Positions 24,371 to 37,515 of a DNA stretch of 64,000 bases are shown in pieces. Each line of letters opens with the position of its first letter. The first letter of the stretch is position 1. A model generated the notes under the pieces. The model was given only the letters and a program-made list of their open reading frames with translations. It was not told the origin of the DNA and ran no database searches. Source of the stretch: Epiperipatus broadwayi (taxonomy: Eukaryota > Onychophora > Udeonychophora > Euonychophora > Peripatidae); NCBI GenBank assembly GCA_028023455.1, contig JAQFVV010006729.1, positions 1 through 64,000 of the forward strand, in the 5' to 3' direction. A program made the translations under genes and the position numbers.

Positions 24371-26038
24371 TTTATAAATTTTAATGTTTTTTGTTTGTTT
24401 ATTCACAATTTTGCTTGTTTATTTATACTTTTTATTGGCTAGCATATAATTAAAGTTGAGTATATTTATATAGTATGGTTTGCAGCTTCATGGTATATTG
24501 CTTGATATCAATTTCTTAGAAAAGTAAAAATAATTGTAATATCCACAGTGAAATAAATGGGAAAGTAAGTAGTAATAGTAATAGAGATATTTAAATACAT
24601 AGGTGCATAGAATGTGCATACTTTGATTAATGCAATCTCTTCAAAACCTGAACTTTTTGTCATGTTTATAATGATTATCATGAAGTAAATTTGGTGTGGA
24701 TGCTTAATGGCATTCATTTTGCAGAAGAAGGTTTAAATGCTGCAAGATTTTTTTTTAAGAAAGACAATTCATCAAGTGAAAGTAGATAGAATTATTTTAT
24801 ATTTACTTTGAGTTTTAATTTAACATTTTTATTTGGATATTCCTAGCTGTATTAATGAAAAGTTGACTAACATTAAAAATCAGTTTGCATGTTGTCCATT
24901 ATAATACTTTGCTCTGAAATTGGATTTATAAAATTTAAATAAAATGCTTTTTAAATGAAATATGATTTTATTTTTATTTTTGGAGAGTATAATGTATATA
25001 TGAGTGAAATACCAAAGTATGATTCAAAGTTATTGAAAGTAATAATGTTGACTTGAAAACTCAGATGAATTGTTGAAAATGTTTGGCATAGATGATACTT
25101 GTACATCCCACATATTTATCCTAAATGCCAAAACCTTGCTGTAAGTTGAATATTTATTACATTTTAAAACATGGATATATGCACACTTAAAACATTTGCA
25201 TTTATGGATTATATTGTAGTTAGAGTCAGAATAAAAAAGAAATCAATGTTACTTGAACATGTTTAGGTTTTGATTGTTGGATAACTAATCAAGTAATAGA
25301 TTCAAAAATTAAAAAACAGATTCTAATTACAAGGAAACTTAATGCCATTCTTAAGAAGTGGGTGATATACAGGTACATTTCCAAATATCTTAAATACAAA
25401 TTTCATTTTGTATTTTAAATTGAAAATGGTATCAAGACTAAGAATTACCTTAAGGAATGTACTATGGATACTAATAAGCAAATTTGTAGAGTCAGGTAAA
25501 AAAAGATATATATTTTTTGTTTTTTGATAATGACATTAGTGGTGTTTTGAATTTTAAAAAAAATCTCTGGCATACTTTGATTACTAAATAATAAAATGAA
25601 GGTAAAACTTTATAAGATTATAGATGTAAAGGCAAAAACAAATCAACAACTGACAATTAAGACTAAGTTTAACTAGTGCTCTAAAACTGCAAGGATCTTT
25701 AAAAAATTGACATATTGAAAATAATATATTTATATGAAAATATCATAATCCTATTTAATCACAGATAGTACTTTGGGATATGATGACAATGATATCTTGA
25801 ATGGATGAAAAGAATATTTTAATTTTTATTAGAATAATGCATATTAAGTGATTGTATTTAATTACATGTACATGTTATTGACTCATTCAAAGGTTACATT
25901 CTTTATAATCTTAAAAATGGAAAATTTGGGAAGCCTAATTCTGATTTGATTTCATAAAAAATTTTTAAAATTTAACATATTAGCTATAAAATTATAGGAT
26001 TCTAAGGCAGTATATAATTTACTGTTTCTTATATATGT
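24371..26038. other. AT-rich stretch, possibly the 5' part of a decayed LINE
   Basis: No recognisable motif. Its position upstream of the LINE reverse transcriptase at 26549 makes an eroded ORF1 or endonuclease region possible, but I cannot support that from the translation. Confidence 0.35.
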
Positions 26039-26488
26039 AAATAGAAGGATTTGACCTCAGGATTTTTCAGTCTATTCATTCTCCACTCTATTTTAAGCAG
26101 CCAATACCCATGACATACATGCAAAAAATATACATTATTCCCAATATATATATTTCATGCAGAACAAGCACTCATCAGTTGGGCCAGATCACAACCTCCC
26201 ACATATATATACAATCAGTGTTCAGTTTATATTAAGATAACAATTTTGAATCTATATTCAGTTTGAGAAATTACTATCTTAATATAAATTGAGCACTGAT
26301 TGTATATATATATGGGAGATTGTTATATGGTCTAAACTGATGTGCTGATTCTGCATGGAATATATATATATATATATATATGGGATCATGAATCTTTTTT
26401 GTATGTGTGTGATCATATGTATTGGTTGCTTGAGATAGAGTGGAGGATAAATAGACTGAAAAATCCTGAGTTCACTTCCCTCTATTTA
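26039..26488. repeat. Complete foldback element, about 450 bp
   Basis: The left end AAATAGAAGGATTTGACCTCAGGATTTTT pairs with the right end AAAAATCCTGAGTTCACTTCCCTCTATTT. Inner arms pair CAATCAGTGTTCAGTTTATATT with AATATAAATTGAGCACTGATTG and CTATCTTAATATAAA-like blocks. It has the family markers AGCACTCATCAGTTGG and ATATATATTTCATGCAGAAC. An (AT)n tract has expanded near 26360. It lies immediately upstream of LINE reverse-transcriptase sequence and probably inserted into the LINE. Confidence 0.85.
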
Positions 26489-26548
26489 AAACTATAAGAT
26501 GTTTTTAGAAATATAAAAGAGCAATAAGTTATACATTATAATATTAAA

Positions 26549-27560
26549 AATGCTTCTATTGTTTTAATTTTCAAAAATAAATGTGATAAAGTTTATTGTA
26601 CTAATTACTATAGAATAACATTGTCAGTGATTATAGCAAAAATATTTTCAATAATTTTGATGAATAGATTATTTGTTTGTATATATGAGTGGTTATAGAG
26701 ATTCAAGTGCTTGTAGAGAATCAAAAATAACAATATAATTTTATTGCTATGCAAATGCAAAAAGAAGTGTATAAAAAGGTATGATTTATATGATGGTTTC
26801 CATGACTCAATCAAAGTATTTGTTTCAATTATTTGAAGGTGTAGAGCATGGAAATTTATTCATATTATATAGATACTATATGATGACATGAAACAAATCA
26901 TTATTATTGGTAATGAAATATCTGAGAAATTAGTTTTAACAGATATGCGTATTAAATCTAACATTGTTTTAATTTTTTAAGATTATATTATAAGATGTTA
27001 TATTAAAGCATTGTGATATGATATAGATTTAAAGGTGGAGATTTCAATTTGAATTGATTTTAAAAAAATATCTTATTGATTCTTAGACTTATAGTGAACT
27101 AATAATTGTGCTTATTTTCAATTCAAAAATGTGATCTATAAAGAAATCAGTTTAGTAATCAATATTGACAAATGTAGATGCTTTATTATATTACTTGGCA
27201 AAGTAGATTAGTTTAAGCACTTTAATATATCCTTTTTTATTTAGATTTACACCTCAATGATTCTGATGTACTGTTACATTCTGACAACTGAAATTATAAG
27301 AATATATGCATATAATATATATTTTCATCTACATTTATTACATATAGAAATTATCTTATTAAATTTATTATATGGAAGTGAAACAAGATAACCTATCAAC
27401 ATCAAATAATGACAATGAAAATAAGATAGCAAAATCTTATTACTAATTGGTAGGTTCTTTTGCTTGATGGCTGCAAAAATACTGAGTCTACAAATATATA
27501 GAAATGTTTTCATTATATTGCACATGTAAAGCAATTAAAGTGTATCAGATTATAAAAGTA
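26549..27560 (+). pseudogene. Decayed LINE reverse transcriptase
   Basis: The plus-strand translation keeps the order of non-LTR reverse-transcriptase landmarks with many stops and frameshifts. It begins NASIVLIFKNKCDKVYCTNY (family: K-K-G-D-x-x-D-C-x-N-Y-R-G-I), then AKIFSIILMNRL (G-K-I-x-x-x-x-L-x-x-R-L). Next come KCIKRYDLY-GFHDSIKVF (Q-E-K-C...D-L-x-K-A-F-D), HDDMKQIIIIGNEIS near 26890, YRFKGGDFNLN near 27020, LVINIDKCRCFIILLGK near 27155 (L-x-I-N-x-K-K-T) and LLYGSETR near 27365 followed by a QDxITN-like block. The catalytic Y-A-D-D is lost. Non-functional. The minus-strand frames at 26608-26814 and 27325-27534 are shadows. Confidence 0.8.
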
Positions 27561-29720
27561 TTGCATGATGAACATGAGTCTAGTTTTTGAATATCAACAG
27601 TTTTCAGTTATATTAAAATAATTTTTTCAGAATGATTTCTCAAGATCAATTGTTTTCATTTGCAAGCACTGCAATTATGTAAATTTTGAAGTCTTTAAGA
27701 ATATAAAAATTAGAGATAAAGATATTTAAAATTAGTATTACAAAATGTCATATGAATACAATAAAAACAAACATGTGCTGTAAATAGATATATTTTTGAT
27801 TATTATATTTGTTCTACCATTATTTCAAAAATTATCTTCAATATTTTGTTCTTTGTTTCCTAACTCTTTTTTTATACAGAGTTAGAATGGCCATAATGTT
27901 ATACGATGGCTATTAGTTCTTCTCAGTAAGCATTGATAAACAGACCACTACTGATTTTTTCAAGATTCTCATTATTTTTTCATTCTAAATATATGTTTAA
28001 AAATCATCTCTTCTTTACATATTTTACAATGCTTTTATTCAATCATCTGAGTTTTTTCTGCCTAACAGTTTTCTGTAGAGCTGTTATTTTACATCTCCAA
28101 AATAAACAGCTAGGATAAAGATTGCTAGTTAGTTGAAACTATAAGATAATTGAATAAAAAGCATTATAAAAAGTACAAAAAGTTGATTATTAAGAGATCA
28201 AAAACTATTGCAATTGATTGTATGGAAGCATTGTAAATATGTTGCAAGCAAATTATTCCAAATTCATGTGAAGAAAACATAACCAAATTCAACATTTTGA
28301 CTTAAAAACTAGCACAAAGTAAAACTATTAATGATCTGCCATATGTATTAACAACTGACTAATTTTCATACAACTTGCATATGAAGGTTGATACTCTGGT
28401 TGTTTCTACTGCTATGTATTTTATCCTATAACTTCTTGCTGTAATGATTGATATTAAATGTTCAACATGTTTTTGTTTGATGGAGTAAAATACACCTGTG
28501 CTATTCAAAACAATACTTTCTTGGGCTCAGATGGTAGCAAGAAATAAAAAGAAAATATCAATAAATTAAAGTTGAGGCTTCATCCCAGAACATATAGATA
28601 AGATTAATAAGTTCATTAATGAAAGCAATACGAATAAACAAGTAAATTTTATGCAATATAAAAAAAGTAAAAAATAAAAATTTACAGGAAATCATTGAGT
28701 CAATCAAATATTTTTTTCCAAAGCAGTAGTAATTATTCAATCTTGTCAAATAGGACTATTCTATTTGCCAATAAGAAAAAAATGATTTTTACTTGATCAC
28801 TTTCTATAAGAAAAAAAATGTTTACTTGGAAAAAAAAAAAATCAAAACCTTATATTCATCTTATAAAATAAAATTTAACATGCTCATGAGCTATTTGAAG
28901 CTGAAATTGCAGATATAGAAAGAAAACACACTTTAAGAAAGAGATTAACACATTAATGTTATTGTTCAAAATAAATACAAATTATCTATGGATTCATTTT
29001 TTGATTACTCTACTTATCAACAAAAATAAAGTTGCAATGCTTTTTGATCTTCACAACTACTTATAATTTTTTAAAAATAGATTTTACATCCATAATTAGA
29101 TAATAAAACCATAATTATGTGATTAGGTTTATGTTAAATAACAATTACTGATTGTGAAAGACAAACAAATGAGGATTGTATTGCATTTAATAGGCAAGTA
29201 AGATAGTGCAGGAAATGATAAAGCTAAATACACTACTTCATTCTCTTTTATTTTGAATATAATAATGTGATCATGATTTCTAGGTAGTAAATTTTTTCAC
29301 TATAAATTTTGGACTATTATGCTTTTATTATATTTTAATTACTATCAAGTTAACACAAACTCTTAACTGATCATGTGATTAGATTTCTTCAGAGTGACTT
29401 ATCTATTTAGTTTGTCAGGCTGCCCAGCGGAACAATCATTATTGTGGTGATTGAGTCCATCTAGCTTATAGATGGCTTTTTTTTGTCACCATTAATATTT
29501 TATTCATTACATATTTTTTTCAATGTATTAGATTATCTTGTAATATAAACAAATTAACACAATTTTAACATGGGCATTGTGTATCAAATAAGACTTCAAG
29601 TCTAAAGTGTTAAAGTTCTTTCTATTAGTTATATAATTCTAATAAATAATTTAAAAATTCAACAGGGCCTTTAAGTGAGTACTGGCAACTCACCAACAAA
29701 AAATTTCTCTAAATTGTACT
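27561..29720. other. AT-rich stretch, nothing recognised
   Basis: Frames at 27933-28118 (plus) and 28558-28749 (minus) are hydrophobic, AT-driven and without motif. No RNA gene or repeat identified. Confidence 0.5.
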
Positions 29721-30010
29721 TATTTCGTGCTAAACCAGCACTCATCAGTTGATTCAGATTACCATCTCCACACATACATACAATTAGTACTCAGCTTTAT
29801 ATTAAGATAACCAATCATCATACTTTAATGAGCGCTGATTTAGCACGAAATACGGATATTGATGATTACTTATCTTTTCAACATGTGTGTGATCAGGTGA
29901 GTCAGCAATAAAAGATGGCACTGAGTGTTGTAGATCGTGTGAAAGTTTGAGTTTGAATCCTGCATATATTAAATATATAAATGCAGGTGTAATCCTGTAT
30001 AATATATTAA
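29721..30010. repeat. Foldback-family element
   Basis: TATTTCGTGCTAAACCAGCA with CTCA pairs with TGAGCGCTGATTTAGCACGA plus AATA at 29829-29852. The interior carries family phrases (CATCAGTTGATTCAGATTACCATCTCC, TATATTAAGATAACC). A second part, 29853-29960, has TGTGTGTGATCA, AGATCGTGTGAAAGTTTGAG and the terminal TTTGAATCCTGC. It ends with the AGGTGTAATCCTGTAT tail seen after other members. Confidence 0.75.
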
Positions 30011-31619
30011 AATAGATTATGCAGAATATGCACGTGCAAACACACCCTCAATTTGATTTAAACACGCATTTTAACTATTCTTCACATTAATGCTTTTCGT
30101 ATTTTTTTTTTGTTAAATTGTTTTTTTTAAAATGTAGATTTTAAAATATGTTTTTGATTTAATAACCTAATTAATTTAATGATTAAACGATTATTATTCT
30201 TCATGTCGCAGCTCTAATACCACAGTACCAAATATTCATATATATTTGCATATGTGTTAGTTTATAGTGTTAATTATAATATTTTAAGTAATTTATATTT
30301 TGCATTAATAACTCAGTTTTATGCTAATGTAATCTAATCTAATGAGTAATTTTCAATGTAATGTATACACCAATTCTTTAATAATTATGTTATATATATA
30401 TCTAAATTAATTTGATTTTTTAAAAAGCTCAAATTTCTACAGCATTTACTCAAAGAGAACAACAAGTTATTATTCATTCTGTCTGTCGATAAGAGTAGAA
30501 AGGAATTTTTAACGCTTCTGCCTTCGATTAAAGTTTATGTTCTAGATCAAAATATTTTTTTTTACTCATTGACTGATAAATAATCGATTGTTTAGTTAGA
30601 TTAGCCATGAACTGTTACCGGAAAAAAAATTACCAACATCCAAGGGTTGAATCCAGGTTGGGCCTATATCAGATGAATGTGTGCTCTTACTACATTTCGA
30701 GATTAATTTAATTAACAACATATACGTTTCGATATATATACTACACTCAAAAAATTAAATAAAGTACTATTTATAATGAACAAAGTTTCAGCAAAGTTGA
30801 GGGCTTGTACAATACAATAATATTTAAAAATTGTATCGTAAATCCAATTAAAGCTTTAATTATTAGTTTTTATTAACTGTGAAAATAATTTATTAGAAAA
30901 TGAGGGCAAATTCCTTTGGGTTAGAAAGAAATGAATTTAACTTGATATTTGTAATTACAATCGATTGTGATAAAAGAGAAAAGTCAGACCTCCGATGTAA
31001 GAAAATTAAAAAGTAGAAAATTTAATAGATATGATTATTAGTAGTAAGTTTATTAATGATATTTCTGAATCGACTTCATTATAAAAATTATACTGGCTAG
31101 AGGTTAAACGGCTTTTTGAAGTAATTATCAAAAATGGTTTTATATATGTACATACAGATAGTTTAATATTGTAAGCACCTATGTATATAATATACACTGA
31201 AACGTATATATAAAATAAAATAAGATCCATCATTTTGCAAAAGTTTCAACGAACAAACATGATTCTTCAGCAAAAAGATTATTCAACGAAATTGACGAGA
31301 TCATTAGGACGAAATACAAATTTGTAAATTAATATTTGCTGGTAACGTAATTCATTTCATGTCAACTGCTATAGATTTTTTAGTATATAGTATCTAAATG
31401 ATTTGCAATATTAAAATTATATATAAAAAAAAATCAAACAAATTCCACACACCTATTCAAATTAAAATACTATCCAAAAGTTAATTAAAGAAAAAATCAA
31501 GACATGCTGTGTCTTATGACCAGCAAGTAAATAATTGGACAAAGGCAGAATTGAGATGGTAAGATTATCGTTTAATACGGATAATTTTAACTATATACAT
31601 AGCCTATTATAAGGCGAAA
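30011..31619. other. Moderately CpG-containing AT-rich stretch
   Basis: No gene supported; the minus-strand frame at 31006-31233 is AT-driven. A tRNA-B-box-like AGGGTTGAATCCAGG occurs near 30642 without a matching A box. Confidence 0.5.
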
Positions 31620-32034
31620 TAAAATAATAAAAGGTCGTGGTTACCTGCATATAAATATCCTAGTCCTGCTTTTGGACTTACAGAGGCAGGAGTCTCTGAC
31701 TATAATTAAAACTCAGAACATACTCAGAACAATTAGATCAGGTTATGGGGGTTTATATACCCCTCAAGACTTCTGGAGTCTTTTACATTCCTAACCATAT
31801 ATGGTGTTTTCACTTACGTTTTCACATACACACAGTATTTTTAAGTTTCTCAACATATATGGTTTTCTGACCCTATAAGGTCAGCTGGGCTTTCTATTAT
31901 TATACAACTTTCTATGATTTAATAACATTGCAATTTTACACAATCGTTATTTTTAATTACTATACAGTTATTTTACATATTTATTATACATTACAGTTAT
32001 TACTTTTATTCTACATTTATACAATTATTATTAC
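31620..32034. other. Candidate old LTR or promoter-like fragment flanking the LTR element
   Basis: Contains TATA-like GGGGGTTTATATACCCC, the short inverted pair AGACTTCTGGAGTCT and CTGACCCTATAAGGTCAGC. A TTTACATATTTATTATACAT phrase near 31975 is echoed on the far side of the LTR element, near 40155. This suggests the LTR element inserted into an existing repeat. No coding content. Confidence 0.35.
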
Positions 32035-34195
32035 TGTGACAGTCAGATGATGTATATTGGTTTAACCCAGTTTGAATACTAGGCAAAAGTACCTCGAGAT
32101 CACCCATATGTGAGATATTAAATCAAGAATACTATGACCTCTGCCCTATTCACCTATTCTCGATGCTAACTATGAACCAACAACATTATCTGAGACATGC
32201 ATAAATTACTTTTCATCTGGCCAAACTTAGCATCAGGGTAGAAACATGGATGAGAACACCTACAGAGCTAAATAGTTAAATGTGCATAAAAGTACTATGA
32301 AAAATGTGTTTTGTGTGCCTGGATCATTGGAAAAGTAACATAAAGCATTAGAATAAAATTAGCAAACTCAAGTTTGTTAATTAATGACTTTAAAATATTA
32401 ATAATGATTTAATGGCCTCCACTATTCCCCTAAATTAATGAAAAACTAATTAGATAATAAAAACAGATTAAATGATATAATATTTTTGTGGTCTAAGTCT
32501 TCCCAATTCTAATAAAATTGTCAACTCGAATCTCCTCGCTAAAGCACAATAAAAAAATCTTTTGCACAGCATTTTTAACTGCTTTGCACTAAAAACAGAC
32601 AGTTTAAAAATTATTTAAGATGTATATAGCTAAATCAGATATACGTAATAAGCTAATGGCAGACAAAAGAGGCATTATCAAGGAGATCAAGTTGGCAAAC
32701 AAAGGAAACTTACTCGTATTTATTTTACGAACATAATTGGAGTTAGAAAGAGATTTTAAATGAAAAATTAACTTTTAAACTTAACCGCAATGGAATACAA
32801 AATATTTATACATGTTATTAATGAAGAATAGTGAAGGAAAAAGGGTTAAATATATATAGATGATCACACACACACATATATATATCTCTAAGACTAGTCT
32901 AATAAAAATGGTTACATAACAAATATAATTAAATACAACAATTCAAAATATAATTCAATTAAGCAATTAAGAAAGGTATGAACAAAAAGGGTAGCATAAT
33001 AAATAGTTCATGAGAGATACGATTACTGTCCTGATTCCTTGGTCCTGTTTGTGGTTTGATCCGTCCATCAATAGGTATTTGTCTGGACAAGGAAAGTAGA
33101 AATACGTAGCATGCTTTCGCGAAAAGTCCTACAGACACAACACAGAGTTCAAATTAATATGCAGTGGATACTACGGCATTTTTATGGTATTTAAGGACCT
33201 CAGTGGTAGGCAAAGCTTTACCTAACAGCCTCGCATGGTAAAATCCATCAAATTCATATGACTTTTAGCTTGTAGCATGTTCAAAATTCTCCGTGATTTT
33301 GAAGACAACAGTTGAATAACTTTTTTTGAGCAAAATGGAAATGAGAAGCAAAATCTGGGAGGTTCAAAGCACAGGAAAAATCTGACTGAATTCTCTACAG
33401 AGAAATCTCAGCAAGCAAAAGCAAAAGCCTCCAGAGAAATCTCAATGAAATCTCCAAAGGGAAATCTGAATGCAATCTTCAAAAGGAAAATCTGAATGGC
33501 TATCTCCAAAAGGAAAATCTGAATAACCAGCAAGAAAACTCTGAATAATCAAGTCTTTTGTTCTCTCTCCTATTTATACCTTTTTTGTAAGCTACCTTGT
33601 ATTGTTTTATGTATGATGTTAGATCTTGATATGCCCCCCCCCCATGCTCCTTTGTTTCAAGGTAACATTTTCTAAAAATAACTTTTACTTTTTTATTCTA
33701 AATTTCTTTCTTTAAACTTTGAATTTTATTAATTAAAAAAGAAAGAGAAGGCCATCTTTAATTTGCCTTGAATGGGCTAATTAATTAAAAATATACATTC
33801 TTTTAGAAAATGTTGGCAGGCTTATCTCAAAATCAAATCATACTAAATATTTTAACAAGATTTAAAAAGAAAAATACATTCTTATTTCTTTCAATAAAAT
33901 AAGCATTTTATTTCAGCAGAATTTTGCATTAACTCATATATATATGCTTGACATATATATATGTTTGACTAATTGGTTTTACAAGTAATTTTTATTAACA
34001 GAAATCGAATCTTAGAATGGAATTTATTTAAAACAAAATATTTAAATGCAATACAAATTTAATAGACATAATTAATTTTAGCTTTAATGCAAAACCCTGC
34101 TGATATTGGACTATAAACTTAATTCAGCCCTACAATATTAATTAAGTTTATAGGAGGCTGTGAAGCATGGATTGGACTTCAGATCCATTGCTTCA
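32035..34195 (-). repeat. LTR of the minus-strand element (3' LTR)
   Basis: Direct copy of 37933-40110. Over the first 230 aligned bases I counted about 20 differences, nearly all transitions, several at CpG-type positions; later parts differ less. It includes a minisatellite (about 33405-33535, unit CCAAAAGGAAAATCTGAATG) and a C run at 33635. The LTR is unusually long and no long frame is shared by both copies. Confidence 0.9.
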
Positions 34196-34413
34196 TTTCC
34201 CAACAGTTAGTGAGCAAAAAAAAAAATTAAAAAAAAATGCTGTTGCTTCAGGTCAGAGGTAAAAATTTTGTGCCTGGTGAGTTCAAGCCTACTCTTTATT
34301 TGCTGCAATACTTAATTTGTTACTAACAGTCTTTCTTTCTTTTACTATATAACTAACGGTTTATCCATAATTCAATCTCTTATATCTTAAATCGAGTCCA
34401 TGTTGTTTTTAGT

Positions 34414-34929
34414 CTAACAAGTTATATTTATCTTTTTAATTTCTATTTTTTTGGGGTCCGGTGGTACACAAGGTTTTATGTTTGTAGCATTATACTGTCT
34501 TTGTATGCTGTGACTATCTTTCAACTGAAAAGCATTTTCTCCACACTTCTTTCTTAAAGCATATGGACCTTTATATATTGGGAAAAACTTTTTAACTTTC
34601 CTCCATGCTTTACTACTTGGCCTAAGGTCTCTTAGCCATGCTTGCTTTCCTTTCCTGCATTTATATTGCCGGTTTCGATTTTTGCAATGCCGAGCTGTAC
34701 ATCTTAATTTCTCCCTTGCCTTCTTTTTTTGCTCAGTCATGTTCTGGACTTGGAGACATATTTTCAAGCTATCAAGGTGGTGTCTAGGATTCCCACCCGG
34801 TTCTCCTCTAAAACATTTTATGTTGCTAATCTTTGCCACAGGAGTTATAGTATTGATTACTGTCACAGTAAAGATTTCACTGCCTTGTTGTGCCTGGATT
34901 TGGTTCAACAGCTGTTGATCGTCTGTTTT
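34414..34929 (-). pseudogene. Remnant of retrotransposon pol: integrase C-terminal region
   Basis: The open stretch has no ATG at its upstream end: the first codon of the longest frame is TTG, and a stop lies just above it. Its last 100 residues carry REKLRCTARHCKNRN, then KGKQAWLRDLRPSSKAW, KVKKFFPIYKGPYALRKK, GENAFQLKDS and YNATNIKPC. This matches the tail of Ty3/gypsy-like and retroviral integrases (G-x-x-V-W-L...K-F-x-P-x-Y-x-G-P-Y...x-L-x-D...N-x-x-x-L-K-P), which binds DNA. The zinc-binding and catalytic D,D-35-E domains are missing, so it cannot act as an integrase. It adjoins the gag-like frame with a frame change near 34907. The plus-strand frames over it are shadows. Confidence 0.75.
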
Positions 34930-35279
34930 TTACTATCCTCATTCATTTGTCCAGAGAAGTCCAACTGGTAAATGGCTTCACCTGTTTCATAATCACTTGA
35001 GGATTTCATATCAGTGTAGGATTTCATATCAGTGTCATCTTGTTTTTGAGTATCATCTTCTGGTGATGCTTCTGTCACAATACTCTGTTCTTGATGGAGT
35101 TCCATATGTGCCTCCAAATGGTTCAATCTTTGTGATGTAATATTAATGAATTCTTGGAACATGTTCATCATCATTTTGTTTTCGTCTCTCATTTCTTTGA
35201 TGAGATCTTCCAAATTGTATTTTTGGTCACTATGAGTACATATTGACCTATATACTTCACATCTCTTCAGTTCCTCCAT
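34905..35279 (-). CDS. Gag-like small ORF of the LTR element (124 aa)
   Basis: Starts with ATG at 35279 (MEELKRCEVYRSICTHSDQK) and ends TGA at 34905. Residues 23-60 are predicted helical or coiled (DLIKEMRDENKMMMNMFQEF and INITSQRLNHLEAHMELHQE). The C-terminal part is acidic with a short internal duplication (TDMKSYTDMKSSSD). There is no zinc knuckle or membrane segment. Position upstream of the pol remnant and the helical, acidic character suggest a truncated gag N terminus, but no specific gag signature is visible. It could still be translated. Confidence 0.45.
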   Translation of the reverse strand: MEELKRCEVYRSICTHSDQKYNLEDLIKEMRDENKMMMNMFQEFINITSQRLNHLEAHMELHQEQSIVTEASPEDDTQKQDDTDMKSYTDMKSSSDYETGEAIYQLDFSGQMNEDSKKQTINSC

Positions 35280-36149
35280 TTTTGCCTAATATTGGCTATT
35301 TTGTTAGACAACAAGCATACCTTATTTCTAAAATGTATTTTAGTCTTTTTATAAATCACCTAGATAAGTATATCTTTATACTAATTATTAACAAAAAATT
35401 CTTTACTTCTTTTTAAAATAAATCAATATTCAAATTCTTTATTTTATCTATCTGTTTTATTTGTATGTTATTAGAAATCAACTTTGCCTACTTCACGAGG
35501 TCCTATCTTAAACCTATGCCTATATATATGTTTGTACATGAAAAAAAAAAAATCCTGCCGTGTCTGTTTTTAATATTTATACTACATATTATTCTCCTCA
35601 CTTTATTTATTTTTTTATATTTCATTTAAATGTTATTGCTATGTTGATACAATATAATTAAAATAATACACTTACAGCTTGACCTGGCTTTCTCCGACAC
35701 CTGAAACAACTAAAAAATGCATTTACATTAATATACAAGTATATATATATATATAAAGGAATATGTGAGCAAAAATATACATGTCATTTTTAGTTATTTT
35801 GGCTCACTAAGCATACATTGTTATTTTGATCATCTACCTCCTCTGGTTTGTTTATTTGTAATCCGATATGAGAGATTGCACTTGCCGACAAATTTATTTG
35901 ATAAGGGCGCCAGTCGACAAGACAATGGCCATATCAAATATACACATTAATGGATAATGATCTAAGCACACATTGATAACGTTTGTACAGTTTAATGCAA
36001 TTAAAATTTATTTTGAGTTTCACTTCACTTTCAAAAAAATTTCTTAATATGATTCTGCTAAATGAAAAAAAAAATCTCTGCATGAATAAGTAAATGGTAT
36101 TTTAAATGACAATATTAATTAAGTCTCAGACGTATAACAACTCAGTAAG

Positions 36150-36360
36150 GTAACATGTCTGACCTGGGTTTGAAACCAGTTACCATTTTGGTCAAGACAC
36201 ACAAAAAAAAATCAATTTAAACAGCCTAAAATACGATTAACAAAACCAAATACACACACACACAAAAAAAAAAATAAAAATAAAAGTAAAACCCATGACA
36301 ACCGCCACTCCGAATTATGAACCTGGGATCGAAACCAACTACCATTTTGGTCACAACCCG
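36150..36360 (+). repeat. Duplicated segment with B-box-like motif
   Basis: GACCTGGGTTTGAAACCAGTTACCATTTTGGTCA (about 36160-36193) and AACCTGGGATCGAAACCAACTACCATTTTGGTCA (about 36321-36354) are clear copies about 161 bp apart. GGTTTGAAACC and GGATCGAAACC resemble a pol III B box. Confidence 0.7.
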
Positions 36361-36745
36361 AAATAGATTAACAATTATCAAGCAATTTTACAGAATCACG
36401 CATTGAGATCAAAAACTGTTTAAAAACATTTATATAAAAACGGGTTTTACTGAACTATAACAAGTTGTATACCATATACACCCATATATATGAATATGTA
36501 CATCATTAAATAAGCATATATATGACTACATATAAATATACAAACAGATATACCTATACAAATATTTTTTTTTCATCATTATCATGTACATGATTTTATT
36601 AGAACGATTTGTCATATTGCAGACCGCATACTCCTGTTATTTCAGGCTAGTAAACGCTGGTCGCAAATATAACACGGAAAGAATGATTGCAGACATAGAC
36701 CTATTCTTTCAGGCTACTCAGCAATTCTAAATTCTAAAGTGTAAG

Positions 36746-36853
36746 GTGTCTTCACCTAATGGTTACTCAGGGAGTCTTCACCAAAAACGGTTGCTAAAAA
36801 ACAAAGGCTTCACCTAACGGTTACTCAAAGGGTCTTCACCTAACGGTTACTCA
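36746..36853 (+). repeat. Minisatellite, unit TCTTCACCTAACGGTTACTCA
   Basis: Four copies, the second degenerate (CTTCACCAAAAACGGTTGCT), lie within the LTR element interior. Confidence 0.9.
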
Positions 36854-37515
36854 ATAAATGATTCAATAGCATAATCCGAACTGAGAAAAAAAATCCTTAA
36901 CTAAAGGTGGCTGACATATATGTTATACAGAAAATATATCATATATATATATACATTTATTAAAATGAACATACACATTTACTATTTCACAAGTTGGAAA
37001 TCAAATTTGATATTTTATTAACAAAACTTATACTTATATATATATATGTGAGGAAACGTAACTGCAAAATATTTAAGAGTGAAAAAAAATTTTGCATGAT
37101 TAAAATTATTCATTATATATGAAAACGAACGCAGAGAAAGCGAAAAAAATATTAGCTGACACCGTACGTTGACACGTGTCAATTCGAACTTATCAAACTT
37201 TAGATCTTAGAAAAAATAAAAATGTTATCTATTAGAATCTTTACAAAAATTTGTACAAACGGGGAAAAAACACTTTATTATCTATTTCTACTTTTTTACT
37301 AAAATATTAACACTACCGTATATATGTTATATTTCGAAAAACATTACTACATCAAAACTTCTCATATTTAAGCAATATTAAATAACATAAAGTACGAAAG
37401 CTATTTAAAGGGAGGGCAGGTGGGTATGTATTTGACACTTCCACTGCATTGAAGCTATATACTTTATGCGACAACAAAAATAATATGGCAACTGGCCATG
37501 ACAAAACTACTCATT

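Noticed and set aside
29400-29480. A possible exon reading RLPSGTIIIVVIES
   Set aside because: No proper donor site follows and no family match is evident; the stretch is too short.
34682-34971. Two plus-strand frames of 78 and 80 codons
   Set aside because: They are antisense to the gag-like and integrase remnants, which carry the recognisable motifs.
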